Shown: positions 52,279 to 61,603 of the stretch, piece by piece
How positions within the stretch are numbered: position 1 is the stretch's first letter
How the letters are laid out: every line of letters starts with the position of its first letter
Assembly: GCF_000802235.1 (NCBI RefSeq)
Contig: NZ_JTDL01000145.1
Location: 62,001 to 126,000 of the forward strand
Reading direction: 5' to 3'
Origin: Sinomonas humi
Lineage (GTDB): Bacteria; Actinomycetota; Actinomycetes; Actinomycetales; Micrococcaceae
Length of the DNA: 64,000 nt
Notes under the pieces: model-generated
What the model was told of the DNA's origin: nothing
Seen by the model: only the letters and a program-made list of their open reading frames with translations
Database searches by the model: none
Program-made: the position numbers and the translations under genes

Positions 52279-53619
52279 CTACAGCGATGCGGCCGCCTCG
52301 GGCACCTGCAGTCCGGTGCCGAGCCCGCGCACGGTCCACCCGGCCTCACGCCACACTTCGCGGTCGAGGACGTTCCGCGCATCGACCATCACGGGCTGGG
52401 CGACGAGCTCGGCAATGTCGTCGGGGCTCAGCTCCCGGTACTCGGCCCACTCGGTCAGGAGCAGGACGAGCTCGGCACCCTCGCAGGCGGCCGCAAGCGT
52501 GGCCTCGAACTGGAGCTGCGGGTACCGCATGCACGCGTTGTTGATGGCCTTCGGATCCGTGACCACCACGTGGGCGCCCGCCTCCGCGAGCCGCAGGGCG
52601 ACGTCGAGCGCTGGCGAGTCACGGATGTCGTCGGTGTCCGGCTTGAAGGCTGCGCCGAGGACGGCGAGGCGCCTCCCGACGACCGAGCCGCCGCACAGCT
52701 CGGCGGCAACAGCTGCGACCCGCGTCCGCTGGCCCACGTTGATCGAGTCGACGAGGCCCATCCATCCATCCACCGAGTCGACGCCGAGCTCCCGGGCCTG
52801 CGCCCGGAACGAGCGGATGTCCTTGGGGAGGCAGCCCCCGCCGAAGCCGAGCCCTGCCGCCAGGTACCGCTGCCCGATCCGCGGGTCCAGCCCCATCGCG
52901 GCGGCGAGCTGCGTGACATCCGCGCCGGCCGCATCACAGAGCTCGGACATAGCGTTGATGTACGAGAGTTTCGTCGCGAGATAGGCGTTGGCTGCCGACT
53001 TGATGAGCTCCGCCGTCGCGAAGTTGCACACGAGCCGCGGCACGCCCGCGTGCAGGAGCGGCGCGTAGACCTCGTCGAGCGCGCGGAGCACTGCGGGGGC
53101 GGCAGCATCGCCGTCGTCCACCCCGTACACGAGGCGATCCGGCACGAGCGAGTCCTTGACCGCGGTGCCCTGCCGCAGGAACTCGGGGTTCCAGGCGAGC
53201 TCGACCTCCGCCTCGCCGAGCCACGCCCGCACCCGCCGGACCGTCCCCACCGGCACAGTGGACTTGCCGACGACGACGGAGCCCGCCTTCGCGTGCTCCG
53301 CGAGAGAGCGGGTGGCGGCCTCGAGGTACGTGAGGTCGGCGAGTTCGCTCGTCTTCGACTGCGGGGTGCCGACGCAGAGGAAGTGGACGTCGCAGTCCCG
53401 GACGAGGTCCATGCTCGTGGCGAAGTCGAGGCGGCCGGTTGCGCCGCCCTCGGCAAGGAGTTCCTCGAGGCCAGGCTCGAAGAACGGCGCGAAGCCGCGC
53501 GCGAGCTGGCTGACCTTGTGGGAGTCGGTGTCGATGCCTACGACCACGTGGCCCATCGATGCGAGAGTGGCGGCGTGGACGGCCCCAAGGTAGCCGCATC
53601 CGATGACCGAGATTCTCAT
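52279..53619 (-). CDS. ugd: UDP-glucose 6-dehydrogenase
   Basis: Enzyme of 446 residues that oxidises UDP-glucose to UDP-glucuronate in two steps. NAD-binding ISVIGCGYLGAVHA at the N-terminus, STVPVGT, the catalytic cysteine in GFGGGCLPKD (near residue 261), and AFKPDTDDIRDSPAL in the UDP-binding domain. It lies 25 bp after a glycosyltransferase gene on the same strand, suggesting exopolysaccharide or glycolipid synthesis. Confidence 0.95.
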   Translation of the reverse strand: MRISVIGCGYLGAVHAATLASMGHVVVGIDTDSHKVSQLARGFAPFFEPGLEELLAEGGATGRLDFATSMDLVRDCDVHFLCVGTPQSKTSELADLTYLEAATRSLAEHAKAGSVVVGKSTVPVGTVRRVRAWLGEAEVELAWNPEFLRQGTAVKDSLVPDRLVYGVDDGDAAAPAVLRALDEVYAPLLHAGVPRLVCNFATAELIKSAANAYLATKLSYINAMSELCDAAGADVTQLAAAMGLDPRIGQRYLAAGLGFGGGCLPKDIRSFRAQARELGVDSVDGWMGLVDSINVGQRTRVAAVAAELCGGSVVGRRLAVLGAAFKPDTDDIRDSPALDVALRLAEAGAHVVVTDPKAINNACMRYPQLQFEATLAAACEGAELVLLLTEWAEYRELSPDDIAELVAQPVMVDARNVLDREVWREAGWTVRGLGTGLQVPEAAASL

Positions 53620-53644
53620 TCAGGTTCCTTTCGGGGAGTCGGCT

Positions 53645-54790
53645 TCAGCGCACGGCGAGGGACGCGCGGGCCGTGATGACGTCGTCGTAATGGCGCACTA
53701 GCTGATCGCAGATCGTGGACCACGTGCGGCCCTGGACGCTGCGCAGGGCCGCTTCGGCGAACGCGGCTCGCTTCGCGTCGTCGCCGATGAGGTCCTGCAC
53801 ATACGAACGGAGCTCGTCGAGGTGCCCCGGCGTGTAGAGCCACCCAGTCTTCGAGTTCTCGACCAGGTCCAGCGGGCCTCCGCGCCCCGTCGCGACGACC
53901 GGCACCCCCGAGGCCATGGCCTCCTGGATGGTCTGGCAGAACGTCTCGAATTCGCCCGGATGGACGAAGAGGTCGAAGCTAGCGACTATTCGCGCGAGGT
54001 CTTCGCCGCCTTGGAATCCCGTGAAGTGGGCGCGCGGCAACTGGGCCTCGAGGGCTGGCCGGAGCGGGCCATCGCCCACGATGACGAGCTGCGTGTCCGG
54101 CAGATCGGCGAGCACGCGGAGGTCCTCGACCTGCTTCTCGGCGGCGAGCCGGCCCACGTAGCCGATGATCTTCTTCCGCCGTCCACCCGCGCCGCCCGTC
54201 ATCGAAGCCCGCCACGCGCCGTCGCGCTTCGCAGGGTTGAAGCGCTGGGTGTCCACGCCGCGGCGCCACAGCTCAGCGTCGAAGATCCCGCGGCCCCGCA
54301 GCTGGTTGAGTGCAAAGGTCGACGGCGCGAGGGTGCGGTCCGCGAGGAGGTGGATCTTCTCGACCCGTTCCCACGCCCAGTTCTCGAGGAACGGCACTCC
54401 GTACCGGGCCGCGTAGCTGGGCACTTCGGTCTGGTAGATGGCCACCGTGGGGATGCCGAGGCTGTGGGCGGCGCGGACGGCGCGCCACCCCAGCTCGAAC
54501 GGCGAGGCGAGGTGCACGACGTCGGGCGCGAACCGCTTGAGGATCCGACGGACCTTCGGCACGGCGCCGAACGCGACGCGGACCTTCGCGTAGCCCACCA
54601 TCGGCATCGACGGCAGGCGATGGACGAGTGCTCCGGAGACGTATTCCGGCCCCGTCCCCATCTCGCCCGCTGGGGCAATCACGAGCACCTCGTCTCCGCG
54701 CTCCTGAAGGTGCTCCAGGACCCGCAGAACCGAATGGACCACTCCGTTCATCTGGGGCAGGAACGATTCGGCGACTATCGCAATCCTCAC
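53645..54790 (-). CDS. GT4-family glycosyltransferase (MgtA-like alpha-mannosyltransferase type)
   Basis: GT-B enzyme of 381 residues beginning RIAIVAESFLPQMNGVVHSV, with PDVVHLASPFELG, YQTEVPSYAARYG, GYVGRLAAEKQVEDL and the C-terminal EFETFCQTIQEAMASGVPVV. These match actinobacterial GDP-mannose-dependent mannosyltransferases of the MgtA/PimB type, which build mannolipids. The likely start is GTG 54790; open frame further upstream runs through the 31-bp repeats and is not credible. Probably co-transcribed with ugd. Confidence 0.88.
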   Translation of the reverse strand: MRIAIVAESFLPQMNGVVHSVLRVLEHLQERGDEVLVIAPAGEMGTGPEYVSGALVHRLPSMPMVGYAKVRVAFGAVPKVRRILKRFAPDVVHLASPFELGWRAVRAAHSLGIPTVAIYQTEVPSYAARYGVPFLENWAWERVEKIHLLADRTLAPSTFALNQLRGRGIFDAELWRRGVDTQRFNPAKRDGAWRASMTGGAGGRRKKIIGYVGRLAAEKQVEDLRVLADLPDTQLVIVGDGPLRPALEAQLPRAHFTGFQGGEDLARIVASFDLFVHPGEFETFCQTIQEAMASGVPVVATGRGGPLDLVENSKTGWLYTPGHLDELRSYVQDLIGDDAKRAAFAEAALRSVQGRTWSTICDQLVRHYDDVITARASLAVR

Positions 54791-54905
54791 GCTTCCACGG
54801 TTCCGCGCGCGACTGACGGTCGGGCGGAAACGGCGTGACAGCGAGGGGAAGGCTTGGTTAACGCGAGGATTTGCCCTAGGCGTTTCGGGTACGCCTAATC
54901 GCGCT

Positions 54906-55029
54906 CTGAGCCGTCTCGGGTACGGATACTCCCGCCCTGAGCCGTCTCGGGTACGGATACTCCCGCCCTGAGCCGTCTCGGGTACGGATACTCCCGCCCT
55001 GAGCCGTCTCGGGTACGGATACTCGCGTT
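54906..55029. repeat. 31-bp tandem repeat array
   Basis: Four copies at exact 31-bp spacing begin at 54906, 54937, 54968 and 54999 (unit start CTGAGCCGTCTCGGGTACGG). The first three are identical and the last diverges at its end. A degenerate copy (TTTCGGGTACGCC) lies near 54878. The array sits 116-240 bp before the glycosyltransferase start and 48 bp from the end of the MFS gene. Confidence 0.92.
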
Positions 55030-55076
55030 GAATCAGCGTCCGGCCAGGGAAATCCGCGGAGTGGCGGGCGCCCGAC

Positions 55077-56273
55077 TCAAGACGACGGGAGGCTGGCCCT
55101 TCTCGGCGCCGCTGCAGAGAGGGCAGCCACGACGACGGCGAGAACTCCGAGCCCCCATCCAATCCCCGCCCCAGAGGCGACGGCGCCGACGAGGAGCGGC
55201 CCTCCGGCGTCGCCCATTTCACGGCCTAGCTCGGCGCTGCCCATGGTGCGCCCCAGACGCTCGGGGGGCGTCGCGTCGGCGAGGTGGGCGAAGGCGATGG
55301 GCGTCGCAACTCCGATCCCGCCGCCCACGAGGAGCGCCGCGATATACACAGCGAGAGCGGTCGCGCTCCCGCCCGCCAGAGGGAGGAGGGCCGCGACGGC
55401 TGCCCCGAGCGCGATTGAGAGGAGCCCGCCGGTCATGCCCACCCGGTCCGCGATCCGCCCTGCATCGCGAAGTCGCCCGACGCGCGGCTGGACGAGCGAG
55501 GACGCGAGCGCGAGGACGGTGACGACGGCGATGCTCTCCAGGGTTCCGAGGCCCGCCCGGGCCGCGAGCGCGGGCAGGAAGCCGACGGCCGCCCCGAGCG
55601 ATCCGGTCGCTCCGGCGAGCACGAGGGTTGGGCCGAGAAACGAGCGGTCGGTCAGCTGACGCGCGAGGTCCGCCACGGTGTAGCGGGGCCGAGGGAGCGG
55701 CTCGAGCCGGGGCACGGCAACGGCCACCCAGACGGCGACGACGAGAGCCAGCGCCGCGAGAACTCCGAAGAGGGCCGGGAAGCCGCCCACGATGAGGGCG
55801 CCTGCGCCGAGCAGCGGCCCAAACGCGTAGCCGAGCCCCTTCCATGATCCGTAACGGCCGAAGTAGCGCCCGGTGTTCTTGCCGGCAAGCCGTGCGACGC
55901 CGGCGGACGACGCTGGGGAGAAGGCGGAGGCCGCCGCCCCTTGGCCCAGCCGGGCAAGCGCGAGGACGAGCGGCTGGCCCGACCAGAGCCCCACGAAAGA
56001 TGCGACGGCGAAACCGATCAGTCCGCCCACGATGACTGGCTTGGGGCCGATCCTGTCCGAGAGCGAGCCGAAGACGGGCTTGAGGAATACCTCCGCCACG
56101 TCGTACAGGGCGAGCAGCACACCGAGGACCAGAAGATTGAGGCCAAGATTCCCAGTGCTGCTCTCCGCGCCAAGGGCCGCCGCGATGCTGTGGGCGCCGA
56201 AGGCGGTCGTGAAGCCGGCCGCGTACAGGGGCACGACGGCGGTGCTCGCCGCCGGGGGGTGTGGTTGGCTCAC
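55077..56273 (-). CDS. MFS transporter (probable drug or metabolite exporter)
   Basis: Membrane protein of 398 residues with about twelve hydrophobic segments. The MFS loop 2-3 motif appears as GSLSDRIGPKPVIV. The substrate is unknown. It is divergent from an old-yellow-enzyme gene; oxidative or electrophile stress could link the two, but no regulator gene is present. Confidence 0.88.
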   Translation of the reverse strand: MSQPHPPAASTAVVPLYAAGFTTAFGAHSIAAALGAESSTGNLGLNLLVLGVLLALYDVAEVFLKPVFGSLSDRIGPKPVIVGGLIGFAVASFVGLWSGQPLVLALARLGQGAAASAFSPASSAGVARLAGKNTGRYFGRYGSWKGLGYAFGPLLGAGALIVGGFPALFGVLAALALVVAVWVAVAVPRLEPLPRPRYTVADLARQLTDRSFLGPTLVLAGATGSLGAAVGFLPALAARAGLGTLESIAVVTVLALASSLVQPRVGRLRDAGRIADRVGMTGGLLSIALGAAVAALLPLAGGSATALAVYIAALLVGGGIGVATPIAFAHLADATPPERLGRTMGSAELGREMGDAGGPLLVGAVASGAGIGWGLGVLAVVVAALSAAAPRRASLPSS

Positions 56274-56414
56274 CGGTGAATTCTACGGACACGACGACGG
56301 CGCGGACTCCGCCGAGTTGGTCCGCGCCGCCGGTTTCGGTTGGCTCGTGGATTGACCTGTCGCTTTCAACCCGTTCGAGAGGGCGGGCGCAAGTCGCAGC
56401 ATCAACGTCTTAAT

Positions 56415-56443
56415 TTTACGTCCTGTAGTGGACTCGGTTATGT
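56415..56443 (+). promoter_or_regulatory. Candidate promoter of the old-yellow-enzyme gene
   Basis: TTTACG and TTATGT separated by 17 bp, in a patch of low GC (TTAATTTTACG), 36 bp before the leader peptide start. Confidence 0.4.
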
Positions 56444-56478
56444 GCAGAAGATCACATCTGGTGAGGAGGAAGGGCGGA

Positions 56479-56514
56479 ATGCCAAGAGGTTCAGAGCGGT
56501 TGCCGCCAGCATGA
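56479..56514 (+). CDS. 11-residue leader peptide coupled to the old-yellow-enzyme gene
   Basis: ATG 56479 is preceded by a strong GAGGAGGAAGGG and encodes MPRGSERLPPA before a TGA that overlaps the ATG of the downstream gene as ATGA. The downstream start has no ribosome binding site of its own. This suggests that ribosomes load at the leader and reinitiate. No stall motif is obvious. Confidence 0.45.
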   Translation: MPRGSERLPPA

Positions 56515-57653
56515 CCCTTGAGAGCACCGAAACCGGCCGCGCCACCCTTGCAGACCTCTTCACCCCTGTCGATCTCGGCGCCCTCCGCGTTCCCAACCGC
56601 TTTGCGATGGCGCCGATGACGCGCGAGTTCTCGCCCGAAGGGACCGTTACGGACGAGGTGATCTCCTACTACGCCCGCCGGGCTGCTGCCGGCGTCGGCC
56701 TTCTCATCACCGAAGGCGTCTACGTCTCCGAAGACTCGGGTCCAAGCATCCGGGTTCCGCGTCTCTTCGGCGAGCCCCAGCTCGAGGCGTGGAAGCGCCT
56801 TGTCGAGGCCGTCCACGCCGAGGGCGGCCTGATCGCCCCGCAGCTGTGGCACCTCGGGGCCGAGCGCGGTGATCACCCGCAGTACAACTCCGATCTGCCG
56901 ACCCTGAGCCCGTCCGGACTCTCGTCGTCCGGAAAGACACGGGGGCGCGCGGCGACAATCGCGGAACTCGAGCGCATCCGCGACGACTTCGCCCGCGCCG
57001 CGGCAGCAGCAAAGGCGGCCGGCTTCGATGCCGTCGAGCTCCACGGCGCCCACGGCTACCTGCTCGACCAGTTCCTCTGGGAGGGGACGAACCGCCGTGA
57101 AGACAGCTACGGCGGCTCACTCGAGGCCCGCACCCGCTTCCCAGCCGAAGTTGCCGCCGCGGTGCGCGCTGCCGTCGGGCCCGAGATGCCGGTCATCTTC
57201 CGGTTCTCCCAGTGGAAGTCCGGCGACTACACGGCCCGAATCGCCAAGACACCCGCTGAGCTAGAGCTCCTCCTGGGTGCGCTCGCGGAGGCCGGCGTCT
57301 CGGTGTTCCATGCCTCGACCCGCCGCCATTGGGAACCGGCATTCCCGGAGGCCGAGGGGCCCGAAGCACAGCTCGGGCTCGCCGGCTGGGCGAAGAAGGT
57401 CACGGGGCTGCCCTCGATCGCGGTGGGTTCCGTCGGGCTCAACCAGGCCTTCCAGGTCGCGTTCCAAGAGGGCGGCCGCGCCGAGACGGCTGGCCTTGAG
57501 CCGCTCCTCGACCAGTTCGCCCGTGGCGAGTTCGACCTGATGGCCGTGGGCCGTGTGCTCCTGAGCGATCCGGCCTGGGTCGCGAAGGTCCGCGATGGCC
57601 GGTTCGGTGAGATCCGTTCCTTCCACGCTGAGGACCGCGAGACGCTCAGCTGA
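56511..57653 (+). CDS. NADH:flavin oxidoreductase (old yellow enzyme family)
   Basis: FMN enzyme of 380 residues with a TIM-barrel fold: N-terminal LADLFTPVDLGALRVPNRFAM, the motif HGAHGYLLDQFLWEGTNRRED, YGGSLEARTRF, and FDLMAVGRVLLSDPAW for phosphate binding. Family members reduce activated alkenes. ATG 56511 lies within ATGA at the end of a leader peptide; the frame is open upstream to 56340, but without protein-like sequence. Confidence 0.9.
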   Translation: MTLESTETGRATLADLFTPVDLGALRVPNRFAMAPMTREFSPEGTVTDEVISYYARRAAAGVGLLITEGVYVSEDSGPSIRVPRLFGEPQLEAWKRLVEAVHAEGGLIAPQLWHLGAERGDHPQYNSDLPTLSPSGLSSSGKTRGRAATIAELERIRDDFARAAAAAKAAGFDAVELHGAHGYLLDQFLWEGTNRREDSYGGSLEARTRFPAEVAAAVRAAVGPEMPVIFRFSQWKSGDYTARIAKTPAELELLLGALAEAGVSVFHASTRRHWEPAFPEAEGPEAQLGLAGWAKKVTGLPSIAVGSVGLNQAFQVAFQEGGRAETAGLEPLLDQFARGEFDLMAVGRVLLSDPAWVAKVRDGRFGEIRSFHAEDRETLS

Positions 57654-57818
57654 GTTCACCCGCGCTCCCGCCCGCTTGTGTTTTCCCAATCGGTCGGGGG
57701 CGCGGCGTGTCTCGCCGCGACGCCTTCCCGGAGCATCAGAAGTGGGCCGGAGCGCGGGCGTCCAGCCAGTCGTAGTCGCCCAACCCCCGGTGTGCCTGAT
57801 CCGCCTTGAGCACCGTCC

Positions 57819-59159
57819 ATGGCACAGTGGGACCCGATGAAATTGCGCTCCGACCAGTCCGGGATCCGCGGCCTGCCGATGCCTCTGTGGCTCCAAGGCG
57901 GCGCGGAGGCGCTCCAGGCTGTGCTCATCTCCGCAGTGGCCGCGCTCGTCCCCATCGCGGCGGTCTGGCTCACCGGCGGCTTCGGTTCGCTGCAGCCCGC
58001 GGATGCAATCCGGCTCGGCGGCCAGGCATGGCTGCTCGTCCACGGCGTCCCGCTCTACCTCTCCGAAGCGGCTCCGGCATCCGACGGCGGCGCGGCGCCG
58101 TCCGCGCCCACCGTCCTGAGCCTCATTCCCCTGGGCTTCGCACTCCTGCCGTTCCTGCTCTCGTGGCGTTCGGGCCGCCGCCTCGCCCGCGCTTCGTACG
58201 CGGAGACCCTGTGGCAGGGCCTCCTCGGAGCAGCGGCCCTCTACGCGCTCGCTGGCTTCGCGACCGCATTCGTATGCAGCACGAACGCGGTCAGCGCAAA
58301 CGTGGCCCTTGCGGCGTCGGTTCCGCTCATCCCGGTCGGGTTCGGGCTCATTGTCGGTGCGCGCCGCGAAGCCGGCTCGTGGAGCCGACTCATCGGGGTG
58401 GACGCGGTCGACTGGATCGCGCGCACGGGTCAGTATTCGCGCTGGGCGGGCAGTTATCTGTGGGCAGTCGTCCGGGCGGGGTTCGTCGCCGCGGTTGCCG
58501 CCTTTGGACTTGCTTCGGCGCTTTTGGCACTGGACCTGGCCATCCGCTGGGCGAACGTGGTCACGGTCTACGAGGCCCTCGGGGCCGGCGGCGTGGGGGG
58601 TGGCGCGCTGACGGTGGCACAGTTGGGCTACGTGCCGAACCTCGCTGTCTGGTCCCTCGGCTGGTCCTCGGGAGCCGGGGTGATTCTCGGCGCGGGCTCG
58701 AAGGCCAGCGCACTTTCGACGGCGGTCGGTCCGCTGCCGCCGATCCCCGTCCTTGCCGCCCTCCCTACGTCGTCCGCGTCCGTCGCCGCCGCCGCCGTCG
58801 TGCTCCCAGTCCTCGCCGGCGTACTGGGCGGCTGGTGGTTCCAGCGTGCAGGGGAGGACCACTTCGACGAGTGGATCTCCATCAAGGTCCCCGCACGCTG
58901 GTTCTCCGCATCGGTCTCGGCCCTCGTCCTCGGGGCCCTCGTCGGCGCCGTCGCCGGGGCGTTCGCCGCGGTCGCAGCATTTCTCTCGGGCGGCTCGGCG
59001 GGGATAGGCCGCTACTCGGCCGTGGGCCCGAACCCGCTTTCGATGCTCGTTTGGGTGGGGATCGAAGTGGCCATCGGGACGATCGTGGGCTATGCGCTCG
59101 CGCCGTGGCTCGAGCGCGGCCAGCTCGCCCGCACCAACGCCGAATCAGTCAACGCGTGA
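57819..59159 (+). CDS. DUF6350 membrane protein (PerM-like)
   Basis: Multi-pass membrane protein of 446 residues, rich in Ala and Gly. Actinobacterial proteins of this family sit next to purN, as here (44-bp gap), and PerM of mycobacteria affects cell division. ATG 57819 or the ATG six codons later may be the start. Assignment rests on topology and neighbourhood. Confidence 0.75.
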   Translation: MAQWDPMKLRSDQSGIRGLPMPLWLQGGAEALQAVLISAVAALVPIAAVWLTGGFGSLQPADAIRLGGQAWLLVHGVPLYLSEAAPASDGGAAPSAPTVLSLIPLGFALLPFLLSWRSGRRLARASYAETLWQGLLGAAALYALAGFATAFVCSTNAVSANVALAASVPLIPVGFGLIVGARREAGSWSRLIGVDAVDWIARTGQYSRWAGSYLWAVVRAGFVAAVAAFGLASALLALDLAIRWANVVTVYEALGAGGVGGGALTVAQLGYVPNLAVWSLGWSSGAGVILGAGSKASALSTAVGPLPPIPVLAALPTSSASVAAAAVVLPVLAGVLGGWWFQRAGEDHFDEWISIKVPARWFSASVSALVLGALVGAVAGAFAAVAAFLSGGSAGIGRYSAVGPNPLSMLVWVGIEVAIGTIVGYALAPWLERGQLARTNAESVNA

Positions 59160-59203
59160 ACCAGGCAACCAACCGGCCGCGGGATCTCGCCTATCGTGGA
59201 TCC

Positions 59204-59815
59204 ATGCGCATCGTGGTCCTCGTCTCCGGCACCGGCTCGAACCTCCAAGCGGTCATCGACGCCGTGAAGGCGGGCGAGCTCGACGTCGAGATCGCCGCTG
59301 TCGGAGCGGACCGCGAGGGGACGTACGGGATCGAGCGCTCCGAGGAAGCCGGTCTCGAGACCTTCGTAGTCAACTTCAACTCGTTCGAGACCCGCGCCGA
59401 GTGGGACGCCGCGCTTGCGGAGAAGATCGCTTCCTACGCCCCCGATGTCGTGGTCTCCTCGGGATTCATGCGGATCGTGAGCGCCGACTTCATCGAGCGC
59501 TTCGCCGGCCGTTACCTCAACACGCACCCGGCCCTCTTGCCCGCCTTCCCGGGGGCGCACGGGGTCCGCGACGCGCTCGCCTATGGCGTCAAGGTCACGG
59601 GCTGCACTGTTCATTGGGCGGACGCCGGGGTGGACACCGGGCCGATCATCGCCCAGGAGGCACTCGCCGTCGAAGCGGACGACGACGAAGAGTCCCTCCA
59701 CGAGCGGATCAAGGTCGTCGAGCGCCGGCTCCTCATCGACGTCCTGCGCCGCCTCGCAGCGGGCGAGATCGAGACGCCATCATCCGATGGGGGGATGCGC
59801 ACTTCCGCCTTTTGA
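59204..59815 (+). CDS. purN: Phosphoribosylglycinamide formyltransferase
   Basis: Purine synthesis enzyme of 203 residues that transfers formyl from 10-formyl-tetrahydrofolate to GAR. Start MRIVVLVSGTGSNLQAV; catalytic Asn and His in YLNTHPALLPAFPGAHG; Asp in HWADAGVDTGPIIAQE. All key residues are present and the length is normal. Confidence 0.96.
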   Translation: MRIVVLVSGTGSNLQAVIDAVKAGELDVEIAAVGADREGTYGIERSEEAGLETFVVNFNSFETRAEWDAALAEKIASYAPDVVVSSGFMRIVSADFIERFAGRYLNTHPALLPAFPGAHGVRDALAYGVKVTGCTVHWADAGVDTGPIIAQEALAVEADDDEESLHERIKVVERRLLIDVLRRLAAGEIETPSSDGGMRTSAF

Positions 59816-59843
59816 CGGGTGCCGGAGTGCGCCTGAGGGCGTC

Positions 59844-60758
59844 ATGCTCGAAGCTATGAGAGCAAATCCTTCCGACCTTGCCGTCCGCGTCCGCGGGCTG
59901 CGCAAGGTCTACGGCGACCTGAACGCCGTGGACGGCATCGACTTGGACATCGCACGCGGCGAGACGTTCGCACTGCTCGGTCCCAACGGTGCCGGAAAGT
60001 CGACGACTGTCGAGATTCTCGAGGGCTACCGGCACCGCACTGGCGGGGAGGTTAGTGTCCTGGGAGTCGACCCCGCCCACGCGAGGCTTGACTGGAAGGC
60101 CCGCCTCGGCATTGTGCTCCAATCGACGGGGGAGAGCGGCCAGTACACGGTCCGGGAGCAGCTCTCCCATTTTGCGCGCTTCTACCCGAATCCCCGGAAG
60201 GTCGGGGAGGTGATCGCGGCCGTCGGCCTCGAAAGGCAGGCCAACACCCGCATCGGCAAGCTCTCGGGAGGCCAGCAGCGCCGCGTGGATGTCGCGCTCG
60301 CCATCGTCGGGCGCCCCGAGCTCCTGTTTCTCGACGAGCCCACCACGGGCTTCGACCCCGAAGCCCGTCACGAGTTCTGGGGTCTCATCGAGGAGCTCAA
60401 GTCCGAGGGAACAACGATCCTCCTCACCACGCACTACCTCGACGAGGCCGCTCGGCTTGGCGATCGCGGAGGGGTGATCGTGGGCGGCCGGCTCATCGCC
60501 GTCGGGCGCATCGACGAGCTGGGCGGGGCTGAAGCCCGCATCCCCCTCGTGCGCTGGTACGACGAGGCGGGGGTGCGGCGCGAGGAGCGCACCGAGCGCC
60601 CTGCCGAGCGCGTCGTGGAGCTCGCGCGCCAGCTGGGCGAGCCGCGCGAGCTCGAGGTGATCCGGCCGAGCCTCGAGGATGTCTATCTTGGCCTCGTCCA
60701 TGCAGCGGGCTCGCCCTCTCCTGCGCCCGAATCGGCCAAAGAGGAGGAACCGGCATGA
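59844..60758 (+). CDS. ABC transporter ATP-binding protein (ABC-2 exporter)
   Basis: ATPase of 304 residues: Walker A LLGPNGAGKST, signature LSGGQQRR, Walker B LLFLDEPTTGFDPEA, switch histidine in TTHYLDEA. The C-terminal extension is that of drug- or polyketide-exporting ATPases (DrrA type). ATG 59844 (MLEAMRAN) or ATG 59856 is the start. The stop overlaps the permease start by 4 bases. Confidence 0.93.
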   Translation: MLEAMRANPSDLAVRVRGLRKVYGDLNAVDGIDLDIARGETFALLGPNGAGKSTTVEILEGYRHRTGGEVSVLGVDPAHARLDWKARLGIVLQSTGESGQYTVREQLSHFARFYPNPRKVGEVIAAVGLERQANTRIGKLSGGQQRRVDVALAIVGRPELLFLDEPTTGFDPEARHEFWGLIEELKSEGTTILLTTHYLDEAARLGDRGGVIVGGRLIAVGRIDELGGAEARIPLVRWYDEAGVRREERTERPAERVVELARQLGEPRELEVIRPSLEDVYLGLVHAAGSPSPAPESAKEEEPA

Positions 60759-61567
60759 GCATCCTCTCCCACGGGGTGGCCCGCACGGGCTACGAGACGA
60801 AGGGCTATTTCCGCTCTCCCGACAGCGTCTTCTTCACCTTCCTGTTCCCGATGCTCATGCTCGGGATCTTTGCGGCCGCATTCAGCTCTCGAGGTGACAT
60901 CGGGCTCGGGCCGGGTTCGAGCGATCACGTGTCCGTGGCCGGCTACTACCTCCCCGGAATGCTTGCCGCCGGCATCCTGCTCTCCGGAGTGCAGAATCTT
61001 GCGGTCGACATTGCGGGCGAGAAGGGCGACGGGACGCTCAAACGCCTAGGTGGGACGCCCCTTTCGCCCATCTCCTACTTCCTCGGCAAGCTCGGCCGGG
61101 TATTCGTGACGGGCATCCTCCAGGCCGCGCTTCTTCTCGCGGTCGCTAATCTCGCTTTCGGCGTCTCACTGCCGAGAGCGTGGAGCGCATGGGGAACATT
61201 CGCGTGGGTCTTCGTGCTCGGCACCGTCACGTCCGCGCTTCTCGGCATCGCGCTCTCGGCGCTTCCCCGCAGCAGCCGGAGCGCTACTGCCGTGGTCGTC
61301 CCGATTGTCCTGGTCCTGCAGTTCATCTCGGGCGTGTACCTTCAGTTTTCGATGCTTCCCGCCTGGATGCAGAATCTCGCGAGCGTCTTCCCGCTCAAGT
61401 GGATCGCCCAGGGCATGCGCTCAGTGTTCCTGCCCGACGGGTTCAAGGTCCTCGAACAGAACGGGACCTGGGATCTGGGGTGGGTCGCCGTGTGGCTCGT
61501 GGTGTGGCTCGTCGTCGGCCTCGTGATCAGCCGCCTCACCTTCCGGTGGATCCGGCAGGACGCGTGA
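60755..61567 (+). CDS. ABC-2 type permease
   Basis: Permease of 270 residues with about six helices, carrying the ABC-2 features GEKGDGTLKRLGGTPLSP and the final PLKWIAQGMR segment. Partner of the upstream ATPase (ATGA overlap). Export substrate unknown. Confidence 0.93.
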   Translation: MSILSHGVARTGYETKGYFRSPDSVFFTFLFPMLMLGIFAAAFSSRGDIGLGPGSSDHVSVAGYYLPGMLAAGILLSGVQNLAVDIAGEKGDGTLKRLGGTPLSPISYFLGKLGRVFVTGILQAALLLAVANLAFGVSLPRAWSAWGTFAWVFVLGTVTSALLGIALSALPRSSRSATAVVVPIVLVLQFISGVYLQFSMLPAWMQNLASVFPLKWIAQGMRSVFLPDGFKVLEQNGTWDLGWVAVWLVVWLVVGLVISRLTFRWIRQDA

Positions 61568-61603
61568 CGCGACCCGCGGATCCAGCGGCTGCGGCGAGCG
61601 GCT

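Noticed and set aside
54906-55029. CRISPR array or coding repeats in an N-terminal extension of the glycosyltransferase
   Set aside because: There are no spacers. The unit length of 31 is not a multiple of three, and the translation across it is low-complexity, unlike the family N-terminus, which starts at GTG 54790.
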